Assembly (NCBI RefSeq): GCF_030348765.1
Contig: NZ_JAUCEU010000007.1
Span: forward strand, 2,164,501-2,228,500
Source: Neobacillus sp. CF12
Lineage (GTDB): Bacteria; Bacillota; Bacilli; Bacillales; Cytobacillaceae
Length of the DNA stretch: 64,000 nucleotides
Direction of reading: 5' to 3'
The notes under the pieces: generated by a model
What the model saw: the letters and a program-made list of their open reading frames with translations, nothing else
Databases searched by the model: none
What the model was told of the DNA's origin: nothing
Shown: positions 15,409 to 23,852 of the stretch, in pieces
How the letters are laid out: the number at the start of each line of letters is the position of its first letter
Position numbering within the stretch: position 1 is the stretch's first letter
Position numbers and translations under genes: made by a program

Positions 15409-15924
15409 TCAAGCTAAGGAATCTTCTTCTTGGTGGATTTTTAATTCAGTTGCATCCACTTCATATTCTAATAAATGATCCCAGTCATCTGTATTAAGCA
15501 TATCTAGCTGAGCTTCAATCAACATTTTAAAACGTGTACGGAATACTTTTGATTGCTTTTTCAAATCCTCAATTTCTAGCGCTATCTTTCTAGCTTTTGA
15601 AAGAGACTCATTGACAATACGGTCAGCATTCTTTTCAGCTTCCTTGATTATGAGCTTGGCTTCCTTTTGAGCATTCCGTTTTACATCTTCCCCAGCTTCT
15701 TGAGCAATAATTATAGACTTGTTTAATGTTTCTTCAATATTTACAAAATGACCAAGACGGTCCTTCATTTCATTCAATCGTTCTTCTATTTCTTTCTTTT
15801 CGCGAAGGACTAATTCATAATCCTTTATGACTTGGTCTAAAAATTCATTTACCTCGTCTTCATCGTAACCACGAAAACCTTTATTAAATTCTTTATTGTG
15901 AATATCTAACGGCGTTAACGGCAT
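15409..15924 (-). CDS. divIVA: Cell-division/polar-targeting protein DivIVA
   Basis: 171 aa coiled-coil protein that binds negatively curved membrane at septa and poles, recruiting MinJ and the sporulation chromosome anchor. The membrane-insertion pair F17-R18 within KGFRGYDEDEVNEFLD is conserved. The remainder is heptad-rich coiled coil with an acidic tail. It has its own promoter (15986-15957) and lies downstream of ylmH, as in most Firmicutes. Confidence 0.96.
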   Translation of the reverse strand: MPLTPLDIHNKEFNKGFRGYDEDEVNEFLDQVIKDYELVLREKKEIEERLNEMKDRLGHFVNIEETLNKSIIIAQEAGEDVKRNAQKEAKLIIKEAEKNADRIVNESLSKARKIALEIEDLKKQSKVFRTRFKMLIEAQLDMLNTDDWDHLLEYEVDATELKIHQEEDSLA

Positions 15925-15956
15925 GATGCCACCTCCAGGAATCTTCTTGTGTATGT

Positions 15957-15986
15957 ATTTTAATGTATAAAGAAAATATTCGACAA
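15957..15986 (-). promoter_or_regulatory. Predicted divIVA promoter overlapping a Spo0A-box octamer
   Basis: -35 TTGTCG (15986-15981), 18 bp spacer, -10 TAAAAT (15962-15957), about 30 nt before the divIVA start. The -35 is part of TTGTCGAA (15986-15979), an exact match to the Spo0A box core. Confidence 0.55.
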
Positions 15987-16017
15987 AGTTTTCGAAAATC
16001 CTGCTAAATTATAAAAT

Positions 16018-16791
16018 TTATTTTTGCTTTCCGACAACAATTCTCCATTTATCTTTTTTTGTTCTTCCTTCAATTGACAATATTTTCACTCTGCCATAGC
16101 CTCTAACTGACAACAAGTCACCTTCAGCGCATTCAAAGGACACATTTTCATTGGATGTCCAGTTCACTTTCACCAATCCTTGTTGAATGAAAAGTTGAGA
16201 CTTTTGCCTGGATATATGATGTATCCCAGAAATAATCGTATCGAGCCGTAATGAGGACACCGTGACGGCTTGTTCCATCCATAATTCATCCGTTGTAATG
16301 GCTTCTTCAAGTGCTAGCTCTTTTAAGCGTATTGACGCCCTTCCAATTGATTCTAAATTACTTTTAAGATAGTCACTAATTTCTGATGCAGCGAAAAATT
16401 GAACTCGTCCATCTTTCATAAGGATGTCGCCAAATTTACCCCGTTTTAATCCTAATGACATAATAGAACCTAGTACTTGTGGATGTTCAATCGATACAAA
16501 CTTAATGGGATAATCGATTTCAAAGAGATTAATTTGAAACTCCTTTTCTGTTGGCAGGAAATAATCCGGCATAATTAATGCCCTTTTTCTTTCACCTTCA
16601 GAAATACCTCCAAATAACTTGTATGTTATACTTCCATTCTCACCAATTAAGGTTTTTAAAATATGCTGCTCTCTTGGATCGAGGAAATCCGTTAATTTAG
16701 GTGAATAACTGGATTCAACATAATCCTTCCAAGATAATACTTGATCAATAAAATCCCGTTCTTCGGGGCGAAAATGCTGATAAATATTCAT
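16018..16791 (-). CDS. ylmH: S4-domain RNA-binding protein YlmH
   Basis: 257 aa. The N-terminal two-thirds is the YlmH-specific fold; a C-terminal S4 domain (about 180-245, with LDTIISGIHHISR and GRVKIL) binds RNA. In B. subtilis this family is linked to ribosome-associated quality control, binding stalled 50S-peptidyl-tRNA complexes (literature knowledge). It is an intermediate gene of the ylm-divIVA cluster, 28 bp after ylmG. Confidence 0.93.
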   Translation of the reverse strand: MNIYQHFRPEERDFIDQVLSWKDYVESSYSPKLTDFLDPREQHILKTLIGENGSITYKLFGGISEGERKRALIMPDYFLPTEKEFQINLFEIDYPIKFVSIEHPQVLGSIMSLGLKRGKFGDILMKDGRVQFFAASEISDYLKSNLESIGRASIRLKELALEEAITTDELWMEQAVTVSSLRLDTIISGIHHISRQKSQLFIQQGLVKVNWTSNENVSFECAEGDLLSVRGYGRVKILSIEGRTKKDKWRIVVGKQK

Positions 16792-16819
16792 GTTTAACTC
16801 CTAGGCCGAATAGGCATAA

Positions 16820-17083
16820 TTAAGAAATTAAGTTTTGTATCACTCTTAAACCATGAGGAGCAAAAGATAAAACTAAGAATGCTGCTAAAGGAGAAAGGTC
16901 CATCATACCAATTGGTGGAATGATTTTTCTAAATGGTTCTAGGAACGGCTCACATAACTTGCCAAGAATTGCTCCAAATTGCGAATCTCTCATATTCGGG
17001 AACCATGATAAAAGGATATAGATGATAAGCATCCATTTATATATTCCAAGTAATTGGACCAAAAGATTAAAAATCATATCCAT
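16820..17083 (-). CDS. ylmG: YggT-family membrane protein YlmG
   Basis: 87 aa with two hydrophobic helices separated by the conserved CEPFLEPFRKIIPP segment (about 43-57) and a following GMMDLSPL. The family is conserved next to sepF across Firmicutes and plastids and is implicated in division and nucleoid or thylakoid organisation, but its molecular role is not established. Separated from sepF by 6 bp, with SD AGGTGG in the gap region. Confidence 0.92.
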   Translation of the reverse strand: MDMIFNLLVQLLGIYKWMLIIYILLSWFPNMRDSQFGAILGKLCEPFLEPFRKIIPPIGMMDLSPLAAFLVLSFAPHGLRVIQNLIS

Positions 17084-17089
17084 TTTTTA

Positions 17090-17524
17090 TTACCACCTCG
17101 TATCATGATATTCTTGTTCTTTTACTAATTCAGAAATATTGCCAGAAATCTCAACATTATCAGGAGTACATAAAAATATGCTTGAGCCAATCTTTTGAAT
17201 ATCACCGCTTAATGCATAGACTGCTCCACTTAAAAAGTCGACAATTTGTCTTCCCTCTTCGTGCCCAATACGTTGTAGATTTACGACAACAGCCCGGCGG
17301 TTTTTCAAATGATCTGTAATATCCTGAGCCTCCGCATATACTCTTGGTTCTACTAAAATTACTTTTGATGATTTTTGTACACTCTGTAAACTTACAACAT
17401 TTTGAGGTTTCAATGGCTGTTTTTGAGGTTTTATTGGTTCAATCTTTTCATACTCATCCTGATTATTATCATCATAGTCATCATCTAAAAAGAAAAATGT
17501 TTTTAATTTTGATTTAATCGTCAT
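17090..17524 (-). CDS. sepF: Cell-division protein SepF
   Basis: 144 aa FtsZ-bundling membrane anchor of the Z ring. An N-terminal amphipathic segment (MTIKSKLKTFFFL), an acidic linker, and the C-terminal SepF domain (NVVSLQSVQKSSKV onward) with the dimer/ring glycines are all present. The start at 17524 is preferred: SD GGAGG is 8 nt upstream and the N-terminus then matches B. subtilis SepF. The 17545 start would instead overlap the ylmE stop. Confidence 0.94.
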   Translation of the reverse strand: MTIKSKLKTFFFLDDDYDDNNQDEYEKIEPIKPQKQPLKPQNVVSLQSVQKSSKVILVEPRVYAEAQDITDHLKNRRAVVVNLQRIGHEEGRQIVDFLSGAVYALSGDIQKIGSSIFLCTPDNVEISGNISELVKEQEYHDTRW

Positions 17525-17541
17525 CTTTATTTCCTCCTCAC

Positions 17542-18216
17542 TCAAGCCTCACCGACAAGTGCAGTTCCTATTCTAATCATCGTTGCGCCCTCTTCTATGG
17601 CAATCTCAAAGTCGTTTGACATCCCCATAGAAAGTTCACCACACGGCGCAAAATCAAGATCCAAATTCTTTATCTGTTCACGAAGTTCTCTTAACTTACG
17701 AAAACATGCTCTTAGATTCTCTTCATCATCGGTGTATGGGGCCATTGTCATTAACCCTTCAATACTAATATTCTCATAAGGACGAAGATTTTTGATAAAG
17801 TCCATGACATTCTCAGGTGCGAGACCATGTTTTGATTCTTCCCCGGAAACATTCACTTGTACCAGGCATTTAATCTTTTTCAAAGCACGTTTATTAATTT
17901 CCTCTGCTAATGAAATTCGATCCAAAGAGTGAATATATTCTACCTTATCAATAATATTTTTGACTTTACGTGTCTGAAGTGTTCCGATAAAATGCCATAA
18001 GGGCTTGTCCCCTAAAACATCCCATTTTGCTAAAAGGCCATCATCTCGGTTTTCACCTAGATTTAGTATACCAGCTACTATCGCTTCATTAGCTCTTTCA
18101 ATGCTGACATATTTGGTAACGGCAATCAGTTTCACTTCATCAGGAGTCCGATTTACCTTTTGGCAAGCATTATTTACTTTCTGTCTAATATGTATGAGGT
18201 TTTCTGCTACCTTCAT
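17542..18216 (-). CDS. ylmE: PLP homeostasis protein YlmE (YggS family)
   Basis: 224 aa single-domain alanine-racemase-fold protein. PLP lysine K35 lies in IAVTKYVS, and the C-terminal GMSNDFEIAIEEG block holds phosphate-binding residues. The family buffers pyridoxal phosphate and affects amino-acid pools. The start at 18216 gives SD GGAG with an 8 nt spacer and an ATGA overlap with pgeF; it aligns with B. subtilis YlmE. Confidence 0.93.
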   Translation of the reverse strand: MKVAENLIHIRQKVNNACQKVNRTPDEVKLIAVTKYVSIERANEAIVAGILNLGENRDDGLLAKWDVLGDKPLWHFIGTLQTRKVKNIIDKVEYIHSLDRISLAEEINKRALKKIKCLVQVNVSGEESKHGLAPENVMDFIKNLRPYENISIEGLMTMAPYTDDEENLRACFRKLRELREQIKNLDLDFAPCGELSMGMSNDFEIAIEEGATMIRIGTALVGEA

Positions 18217-19037
18217 TCGGAGGTCTCCTTCCATCCTATAAAACTTAACATTCTTCCTGTTTTTCCTTGATCCCGGCGATGCGAAAAAAATATGGAATGG
18301 TCACAACTTGAGCATAGTTTAGAAATATGAATATTTTTTTCAGGGACCCCTGCATTTAGAAGAATCATTTTATTCATTTTTCGTAGATCTAGTGTATATT
18401 GACCTTCTTGTATTAAATTATATGGTTTTTTTTCGACATCTACTAGTGTATTTTCTACAAAGTTAATTACATAATCATTAACAATATAACATTTTTCACA
18501 AATGGATGGACCTATTGCTACAAAAATTTGATTGGGAGCAATTCCTTCTCCTTCCCATTTCACAACCATTTCTCTCGCAATTTCATTTACAGTTCCCTTC
18601 CATCCTGCATGTGCAGCACCAATCATTCTATGCTTCGGTGCAATAAAAAAAAGAGGGACACAATCTGCATAGCAAAGAGTTAATAAAATTCCCTCTTCAT
18701 TTGTATAAAACCCATCAGTCCCTTTAAAAGCATTATCATAGGAATTTGATCCATGACCTCGGTCAGTTCTATTGACTTTTCTAATTAAAGTATCATGGGT
18801 CTGTTCTGCCCCTACCCAATGCTTTAATGGAAATTGTAATAGATTAGCCAGTTTATCCCTGTTAGAACAAACAGTTTCTTTCAGGTCTCCCACATGAAAG
18901 CCCATGTTAAGATTATCAAAAAATCCTGTGCTGTTCCCGCCATTCTTGGTAGTTATTCCTGCAACAAGCCCAGGAAATTGATCCATCCAATTTTTTATTG
19001 AAAAATATGATTGATCTTCATTTATAAAGGGTTCCAT
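18213..19037 (-). CDS. pgeF: Purine nucleoside phosphorylase / laccase-domain protein PgeF (YlmD)
   Basis: 274 aa multicopper-oxidoreductase-like (DUF152) protein. Zinc/active-site residues lie in CYADCVPL, AAHAGWKGT and the CEKCY segment. The family acts on adenosine-type nucleosides and, as YfiH/PgeF in E. coli, on mis-made muropeptide intermediates; which role applies here is not shown by sequence. ATG 19037 has SD GAGG 8 nt upstream; the in-frame TTG at 19043 is less well placed. It overlaps ylmE. Confidence 0.9.
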   Translation of the reverse strand: MEPFINEDQSYFSIKNWMDQFPGLVAGITTKNGGNSTGFFDNLNMGFHVGDLKETVCSNRDKLANLLQFPLKHWVGAEQTHDTLIRKVNRTDRGHGSNSYDNAFKGTDGFYTNEEGILLTLCYADCVPLFFIAPKHRMIGAAHAGWKGTVNEIAREMVVKWEGEGIAPNQIFVAIGPSICEKCYIVNDYVINFVENTLVDVEKKPYNLIQEGQYTLDLRKMNKMILLNAGVPEKNIHISKLCSSCDHSIFFSHRRDQGKTGRMLSFIGWKETSE

Positions 19038-19111
19038 AAGCAAAACCTCATTTGTTTTTTTCTAGTTTACCATGAATTGTATAAATGGTCACCGTATGAT
19101 GATGGTGTTAT

Positions 19112-19381
19112 CTATACTTCCATTTCTTCAGTAGACCTTTCTTCAATACTTTTGTATCTGACCAGTATTACATCTTGACCAATTTTTATAATATTTTTCC
19201 AAGGAATAATGATATCTTCTTCCCGGCCAAAAAAACCCAAAACTTTCCCGTTTCCAGTAACAATAACCGCTTCAATTTTACCTGTAGTAAGATTAATTTC
19301 AATATCACCAATGTTTCCAAGCTTTTTTCCATCAGAAACATTCACCACATCTTTAATCTGAAATTCAGAAATTTTCACCAT
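19112..19381 (-). CDS. ylmC: PRC-barrel protein YlmC/YmxH
   Basis: 89 aa beta-barrel protein of the YlmC/YmxH sporulation-associated family. The MVKISEFQIKDVVNVSDGKK start and the GNGKVLGFFGREED centre are nearly identical to B. subtilis YlmC. The function is unknown. The start at 19381 follows SD GGGAG; the longer frame to 19396 adds five residues. It follows sigG, across the sigG terminator. Confidence 0.9.
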   Translation of the reverse strand: MVKISEFQIKDVVNVSDGKKLGNIGDIEINLTTGKIEAVIVTGNGKVLGFFGREEDIIIPWKNIIKIGQDVILVRYKSIEERSTEEMEV

Positions 19382-19451
19382 AGCTCTCACTCCCACATTT
19401 TTATCTAATGAAAATATATGATTTGATTGGTTAATTTATCTGTAAATGACT

Positions 19452-19484
19452 CAAAAAAATAAAGCTGCCCCAATGGACAGCTTT
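19452..19484 (-). terminator. sigG terminator
   Basis: Stem AAAGCTG..CC/GG..CAGCTTT (19484-19461), then a seven-T run on the minus strand. It overlaps the sigG stop codon. Confidence 0.85.
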
Positions 19485-20262
19485 AACTTTGAATGTTTTT
19501 ATTCATTTGTTTGATTGCTGCTTTTTCTAAACGTGAAACCTGAGCTTGTGAAATTCCAATTTCATCGGCTACTTCCATTTGTGTTTTGCCCTGGAAGAAG
19601 CGTTTTCTTAGAATTAACTTTTCACGTTCATTTAATCGTCGCATGCCTTCTTTTAGCGCAATTTCCTCAATCCAGTTGATATCTTTATTTCGTTCATCGC
19701 TTAATTGATCCAACACAAAGATAGGGTCGCCACCATCGTTATAAATCGGTTCAAACAGTGACACAGGATCTTGGATAGCGTCTAACGCAAAGACTATTTC
19801 TTCGTGAGGGACCTCTAATACTTTTGCTATCTCCTCGGCAGTTGGTTCTCGTGAAGTTTCACTCATTAATCGTTCCCTTACTTGAAGTGCCTTATAAGCG
19901 ATATCTCTTAAGGACCTTGATACGCGAATAGGGTTGTTATCGCGCAGGTACCTGCGTATTTCGCCAATAATCATTGGTACGGCATAAGTGGAAAACTTTA
20001 CGTTTTGACTTAAATCAAAGTTATCAATCGATTTCATAAGCCCAATACAGCCAACCTGAAACAGATCATCAACAAACTCGCCTCGGTTGTTAAACCGTTG
20101 AATGACACTTAGTACGAGTCGTAAATTTCCGTTGACGAGTTTTTCTCGTGCTGTAATATCGCCCTCTTGCATTTGCTTGAAGAGTAATCTCATTTCTTCA
20201 TTTTTTAATACAGGAAGTTTTGATGTATCTACGCCACAAATTTCAACTTTATTTCGAGTCAA
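19483..20262 (-). CDS. sigG: Late forespore sigma factor SigG
   Basis: 259 aa sigma-70-family factor directing late forespore transcription. It is near-identical to B. subtilis SigG from TRNKVEICGVDTSK onward; regions 2 (NGNLRLVLSVIQRF), 3 and 4 (helix-turn-helix ending SQAQVSRLEKAAIKQMNK) are complete. A TTG start at 20262 is chosen: AGGAGG is 9 nt upstream and homology begins there, whereas the open frame to 20355 adds about 31 non-homologous residues. The SD lies in a small hairpin, and a sigma-F-like promoter is upstream. The gap to sigE is 169 bp. Confidence 0.96.
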   Translation of the reverse strand: MTRNKVEICGVDTSKLPVLKNEEMRLLFKQMQEGDITAREKLVNGNLRLVLSVIQRFNNRGEFVDDLFQVGCIGLMKSIDNFDLSQNVKFSTYAVPMIIGEIRRYLRDNNPIRVSRSLRDIAYKALQVRERLMSETSREPTAEEIAKVLEVPHEEIVFALDAIQDPVSLFEPIYNDGGDPIFVLDQLSDERNKDINWIEEIALKEGMRRLNEREKLILRKRFFQGKTQMEVADEIGISQAQVSRLEKAAIKQMNKNIQS

Positions 20263-20272
20263 TCCCTTTTCC

Positions 20273-20285
20273 CTCCTCATAGGAG
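20273..20285 (-). promoter_or_regulatory. SD-sequestering hairpin before sigG
   Basis: Minus-strand CTCCT-ATG-AGGAG forms a perfect 5 bp stem with a 3 nt loop, burying most of the AGGAGG ribosome site of the TTG-initiated sigG. Confidence 0.55.
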
Positions 20286-20301
20286 TTGCTGTACAAAAAA
20301 C

Positions 20302-20329
20302 AGTATTTCCTTGAGAAGGAAAAATATGC
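20302..20329 (-). promoter_or_regulatory. Predicted sigma-F-type promoter of sigG
   Basis: -35 GCATA (20329-20325), 14 bp spacer, -10 GGAAATACT (20310-20302), matching GYWTA and GGNNANANT at every defined position. The spacing is about one base short of the usual 15. In B. subtilis sigG is transcribed by sigma-F. Confidence 0.6.
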
Positions 20330-20431
20330 ACTTGTACTAACGGGGAAATTGTCATGAAAATGTCGAAATATGCGATAATGTCTCTAGTTTCAATGGTCTA
20401 ACAGCGAGAAAAAATTTCTTTTCTAACCAGA

Positions 20432-21151
20432 TTAAACCATCTTATTAAATTCTTTTCGCAATCTTTTAATAATTCTTTTTTCCAGTCTGGAGATATACGA
20501 TTGAGAAATACCCAGCATATCAGCTACATCTTTCTGTGTCTTTTCTTCTCCATTTGTCAGACCAAAGCGCAGCTCCATAATTTGCTTTTCCCTATCTGTT
20601 AATTGGTGTAATGCCTTGGTTAGTAATTTTCTATCTACATTTGCTTCTAAATCCTTTGTAATAATATCATCATCTGTCCCCAAAACATCTGACAATAATA
20701 ATTCATTCCCGTCCCAATCAATATTTAATGGTTCATCAAAGGAAACTTCTGATCTTATTTTATTATTTCGACGCAAATACATAAGAATTTCATTTTCGAT
20801 ACACCTGGATGCATATGTAGCCAACTTAATTTTTTTCTCAGGATTAAAGGTGTTGACCGCTTTAATTAAGCCAATTGTCCCAATACTAATTAAGTCCTCA
20901 ATATTAATGCCCGTATTCTCAAATTTTCTAGCGATGTACACAACCAGTCTTAGATTTCGTTCAATTAATATTGATCTCGCTGCCTTATCACCACCTGGAA
21001 GCTTATTTAAAAGCAGCTCTTCTTCATCCTTACTTAAAGGAGGCGGTAAGGCTTCGCTGCCGCCAATATAATAAACTTCATCACTCTTAATTCCTAATTT
21101 GATTAGTATCTTATACCAGTAGTAGGATAAGCGAAGTCTCCATTTTTTCAC
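20432..21151 (-). CDS. sigE: Early mother-cell sigma factor, pro-SigE
   Basis: 239 aa, the B. subtilis length. The N-terminal prosequence (basic/aromatic, [14 protein letters not shown]) ends at SDEVYYIGG, where SpoIIGA cleaves between Tyr27 and Tyr28 in B. subtilis. Regions 2-4 follow with very high identity. It drives early mother-cell genes; in this window ylbJ and spoVD carry matching promoters. Separated from spoIIGA by 45 bp, so it forms the spoIIG operon. Confidence 0.97.
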   Translation of the reverse strand: MKKWRLRLSYYWYKILIKLGIKSDEVYYIGGSEALPPPLSKDEEELLLNKLPGGDKAARSILIERNLRLVVYIARKFENTGINIEDLISIGTIGLIKAVNTFNPEKKIKLATYASRCIENEILMYLRRNNKIRSEVSFDEPLNIDWDGNELLLSDVLGTDDDIITKDLEANVDRKLLTKALHQLTDREKQIMELRFGLTNGEEKTQKDVADMLGISQSYISRLEKRIIKRLRKEFNKMV

Positions 21152-21196
21152 GCAAGTTCCTCCTTCTAAAATATGTTTTCTACGAGTATAGTATTA

Positions 21197-22135
21197 TTAG
21201 CTTACTTTTACGGAATCATCATGCTGTTTAGGTCCGGTGAGCATTTTGGGATGAACAATGCATTGAAAAGCATCATCGGCAGATAATTGCTGCATAGTAA
21301 ACGATACAAGACCTTTTTCACATAAGTAACTTTCGTCCTTTGTATCAATTATTATTAAGTCAGGCTTAACGGCAACGATGAGCTGATGCTCTTGTCCTAC
21401 CACCCGGCAAGGTACAATCCTTAGTCTATTTTGCCATTCCACCGGAAATTCTACATTTCCAAGAATTAGAGATTCGGGATCGACAGCCATCTTTTTTATC
21501 GGTTCTGCCATACTTTCTAACATATTCTTGATAGAGACAAACATCACTGGAAGTTTAGATAATGGATCATAGAGTTGATTTCCACTATCGACAAGTCCTT
21601 TAAAAGTAAATGAATCATCATTTATTTTTAGAGTGACCTTAACAATCTGATCAAATTGGATTTTCGTCATTTCCATACTCTCAATATTTCTTCTTGAGAA
21701 ATGCCATGCAAGTGGGAAACCTAATAAAACAAAAAGCCAGCTGATCGGATCACCAAATCCTGTAACATTGGCAATCATTACTTTTGTTGACATTTCAGAA
21801 TCAAACTGTACAAAATAATGGGTTCCAATCAATGCTCCACCAATAAGAAATGTTGTCACATAAAGTGTCATTAATGCCTTAACGAAAAAAGATAATCGCT
21901 TATAACCAAATACCACTAAAACCATTACGACCGAAAATAACAGTTTTGATATCGGATGGTTGGAATAGGTATGTAATGGTGTAAACGATAATAAGATGAT
22001 TAATGAACCAATAAAACCTCCTGCTAATAACCTCCATATCCGGATTCGTCTTTTTAGAAAAATGGCTGATAGATACAGGAGAAGGCTATCAAATAATAGA
22101 TTAAGTGCCCAAATAACATCTAAATAAACAGACAA
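21197..22135 (-). CDS. spoIIGA: Pro-SigE processing protease SpoIIGA
   Basis: 312 aa: five N-terminal membrane helices and a C-terminal aspartic protease domain. Catalytic D183 in GLVDSGNQLYDP is at the same position as in B. subtilis. A TTG start at 22135 (MSVYLDVIW) is chosen: AAGGGGG is 7 nt upstream and homology starts there; the frame open to 22159 has no better site. It cleaves pro-SigE on a forespore signal (SpoIIR). Expressed from the Spo0A-type promoter at 22266-22233. Confidence 0.94.
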   Translation of the reverse strand: MSVYLDVIWALNLLFDSLLLYLSAIFLKRRIRIWRLLAGGFIGSLIILLSFTPLHTYSNHPISKLLFSVVMVLVVFGYKRLSFFVKALMTLYVTTFLIGGALIGTHYFVQFDSEMSTKVMIANVTGFGDPISWLFVLLGFPLAWHFSRRNIESMEMTKIQFDQIVKVTLKINDDSFTFKGLVDSGNQLYDPLSKLPVMFVSIKNMLESMAEPIKKMAVDPESLILGNVEFPVEWQNRLRIVPCRVVGQEHQLIVAVKPDLIIIDTKDESYLCEKGLVSFTMQQLSADDAFQCIVHPKMLTGPKQHDDSVKVS

Positions 22136-22232
22136 CCAGTTTCCCCCTTTTAATGTCACAAGCTTTTAGTAGCTTTATGGATTATACATAAGGGTGTATC
22201 ACCATTCATTTCTATTAATCTGTTTACGGAAA

Positions 22233-22266
22233 AGTATAACCTACTTGATGGGCTAAAGTGTGTCAC
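22233..22266 (-). promoter_or_regulatory. Predicted spoIIG promoter with 22 bp spacing
   Basis: -35 GTGACA (22266-22261) and -10 TATACT (22238-22233) are separated by exactly 22 bp. This atypical spacing is the hallmark of the Spo0A~P-activated spoIIG promoter of B. subtilis. A Spo0A-box-like TTGTCTAA lies at 22313-22320, about -87 to -94 from the predicted start. Confidence 0.65.
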
Positions 22267-22336
22267 TTTCTGTAATGAAAAAACAGAAATTTTCACTATT
22301 AACAACGTATTTTGTCTAATTTCATTTTATTGTTAT

Positions 22337-22633
22337 GGCTGTGTAAATGGGTCTGTTGATTTCCTCTCCACTAAGGAAAGCTTCTTTGATTAAGCACCTC
22401 AGTGACAGGCGGTCTTTGCCTGTCACGAGGCAACTTCGCTTTCCGCGGGCGTGCCAGGGAGCCTCCTCGGCGCTGAAGCGCCTGTGGGGTCTCCACAGCC
22501 CCGTACTCCCGCAGGACATTGATATACTTCCTTGAATTCTCCCACGCACGAAGAAAATGCGATAGCATTTTCGAGGAGTCTTCGTGCCTTCCGCTCAAAT
22601 CAACAGGGAACCAAAATACTACCATATTCAGCC
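22337..22633 (+). repeat. TIR-bounded structured repeat, copy A
   Basis: 297 bp. Left end GGCTGTGTAAA; degenerate right end TTCAGCC. Just inside are inner inverted repeats (TCTGTTGATTTCC and ATCAACAG). The body holds hairpins: TGACAGGC/GCCTGTCA, GGCGCT/AGCGCC, and GAAAATGC/GCATTTTC nested in CGAAGA/TCTTCG. Same orientation as copies C and D, opposite to B. Open frames inside it are not credible genes. It sits between the spoIIG promoter and the ftsZ terminator. Confidence 0.85.
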
Positions 22634-22662
22634 TAACAAAAAAGGCATAGTCCTATTTGACC
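22628..22662 (-). terminator. ftsZ terminator
   Basis: Stem AAAAAGGCAT/ATGCCTTTTTT with a 15 nt interior, ending in a T run on the minus strand; it begins 14 nt after the ftsZ stop and abuts repeat A. Confidence 0.8.
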
Positions 22663-22676
22663 ATGCCTTTTTCTTA

Positions 22677-23810
22677 TTATCTTCTTCGATTTCTGTTACG
22701 TAGAAATGTTGGTATGTCAAGTGTTTCATCTTGCGGAGCATTGTTATGGCGAACAGGTTCTTGTGGAGCCTCTTCACGTTTTTGCTCTCTTTTAACTGTG
22801 CCCATTTGTGGTTTTGCTTGACCAAATGCTGGACGTGTTGTCTTTGGCTGGATTACTTCCTCGTTAAAACCAGTTGCAATCACAGTTACGATGATTTCAT
22901 CTTTATGATTTTCATTAATTACAGATCCGAAAATCATGTTTACTTCTTGATCGGATGCTGTCGCCACAATATCAGCAGCTTCTTGAACTTCATAAAGACT
23001 CAAGTTACTGCCGCCAGTGATATTCATCAGAACTCCTTGTGCGCCATCAATAGACGTTTCTAACAACGGAGAACTAATTGCTTTCTTAGCAGCTTCAGTT
23101 GCACGGTTTTCACCCGTCGCCATCCCAATTCCCATTAGAGCAGAACCTTTGTTTGACATAATTGTCTTCACATCTGCAAAGTCCAAGTTAATTAGACCAG
23201 GGACTGCTATTAAATCCGAAATACCTTGTACACCTTGACGAAGCACATTGTCCGCTTCACGGAATGCTTCAAGCATTGGAGTACTTTTATCTACAATTTC
23301 AAGAAGGCGGTCATTCGGAATTACAATCAACGTATCAACAGCTTCTTTCATCGCACCGATTCCACCTGCTGCTTGGTTAGAACGTTTTTTACCTTCAAAT
23401 GTAAACGGACGTGTTACTACACCAACCGTTAATGCACCTAAATCACGAGCAATTTGGGCAATAACAGGTGCCGCGCCGGTTCCTGTTCCGCCACCCATGC
23501 CCGCAGTAACGAACACCATATCCGCACCACGTAGTGCGTCTTCTAATTGCTCTTTACTCTCTTCTGCAGCTTTTTTACCAACTTCAGGATTAGCTCCTGC
23601 TCCGAGACCTCTTGTTAATTTTGAACCAATTTGCATTTTTACCTCTGCTTTTGAAAGGTTTAATGCTTGTGCATCGGTATTAACCGCGATGAATTCTACC
23701 CCTTGAACACCATGTTCGATCATTCGATTTACTGCGTTGTTTCCTCCGCCGCCAACCCCAATAACTTTTATTGTTGCAAGAGAATCTAAATTTGTATCAA
23801 ACTCTAACAT
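22677..23810 (-). CDS. ftsZ: Cell-division GTPase FtsZ
   Basis: 377 aa tubulin homologue that forms the Z ring. The GTP-binding signature GGGTGTG is at 106-112, and the T7 loop with NLDFADV is present. A variable linker (about 315-360) precedes the C-terminal peptide [13 protein letters not shown], which binds FtsA and SepF. The gap to ftsA is 42 bp and the two are co-transcribed from the promoters upstream of ftsA. Confidence 0.97.
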   Translation of the reverse strand: MLEFDTNLDSLATIKVIGVGGGGNNAVNRMIEHGVQGVEFIAVNTDAQALNLSKAEVKMQIGSKLTRGLGAGANPEVGKKAAEESKEQLEDALRGADMVFVTAGMGGGTGTGAAPVIAQIARDLGALTVGVVTRPFTFEGKKRSNQAAGGIGAMKEAVDTLIVIPNDRLLEIVDKSTPMLEAFREADNVLRQGVQGISDLIAVPGLINLDFADVKTIMSNKGSALMGIGMATGENRATEAAKKAISSPLLETSIDGAQGVLMNITGGSNLSLYEVQEAADIVATASDQEVNMIFGSVINENHKDEIIVTVIATGFNEEVIQPKTTRPAFGQAKPQMGTVKREQKREEAPQEPVRHNNAPQDETLDIPTFLRNRNRRR

Positions 23811-23852
23811 GACAAATCCTCCTAATTCGTCGATAATCCTTTTCGTTCTTGC

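Noticed and set aside
20361..20367. Spo0A-like heptamer TGTCGAA upstream of sigG
   Set aside because: Exact core but no promoter at the right distance; several copies are expected by chance in this AT-rich DNA.
22322..22625. Open frames of 62-84 aa on both strands
   Set aside because: They lie wholly inside repeat A, whose hairpin-rich sequence creates spurious frames; none has an SD or homology and they differ between copies.
22337..22633. Repeats as insertion sequences or CRISPR
   Set aside because: No transposase frame in any copy and no short regularly spaced direct repeats; they are dispersed, 240-300 bp and internally hairpinned.
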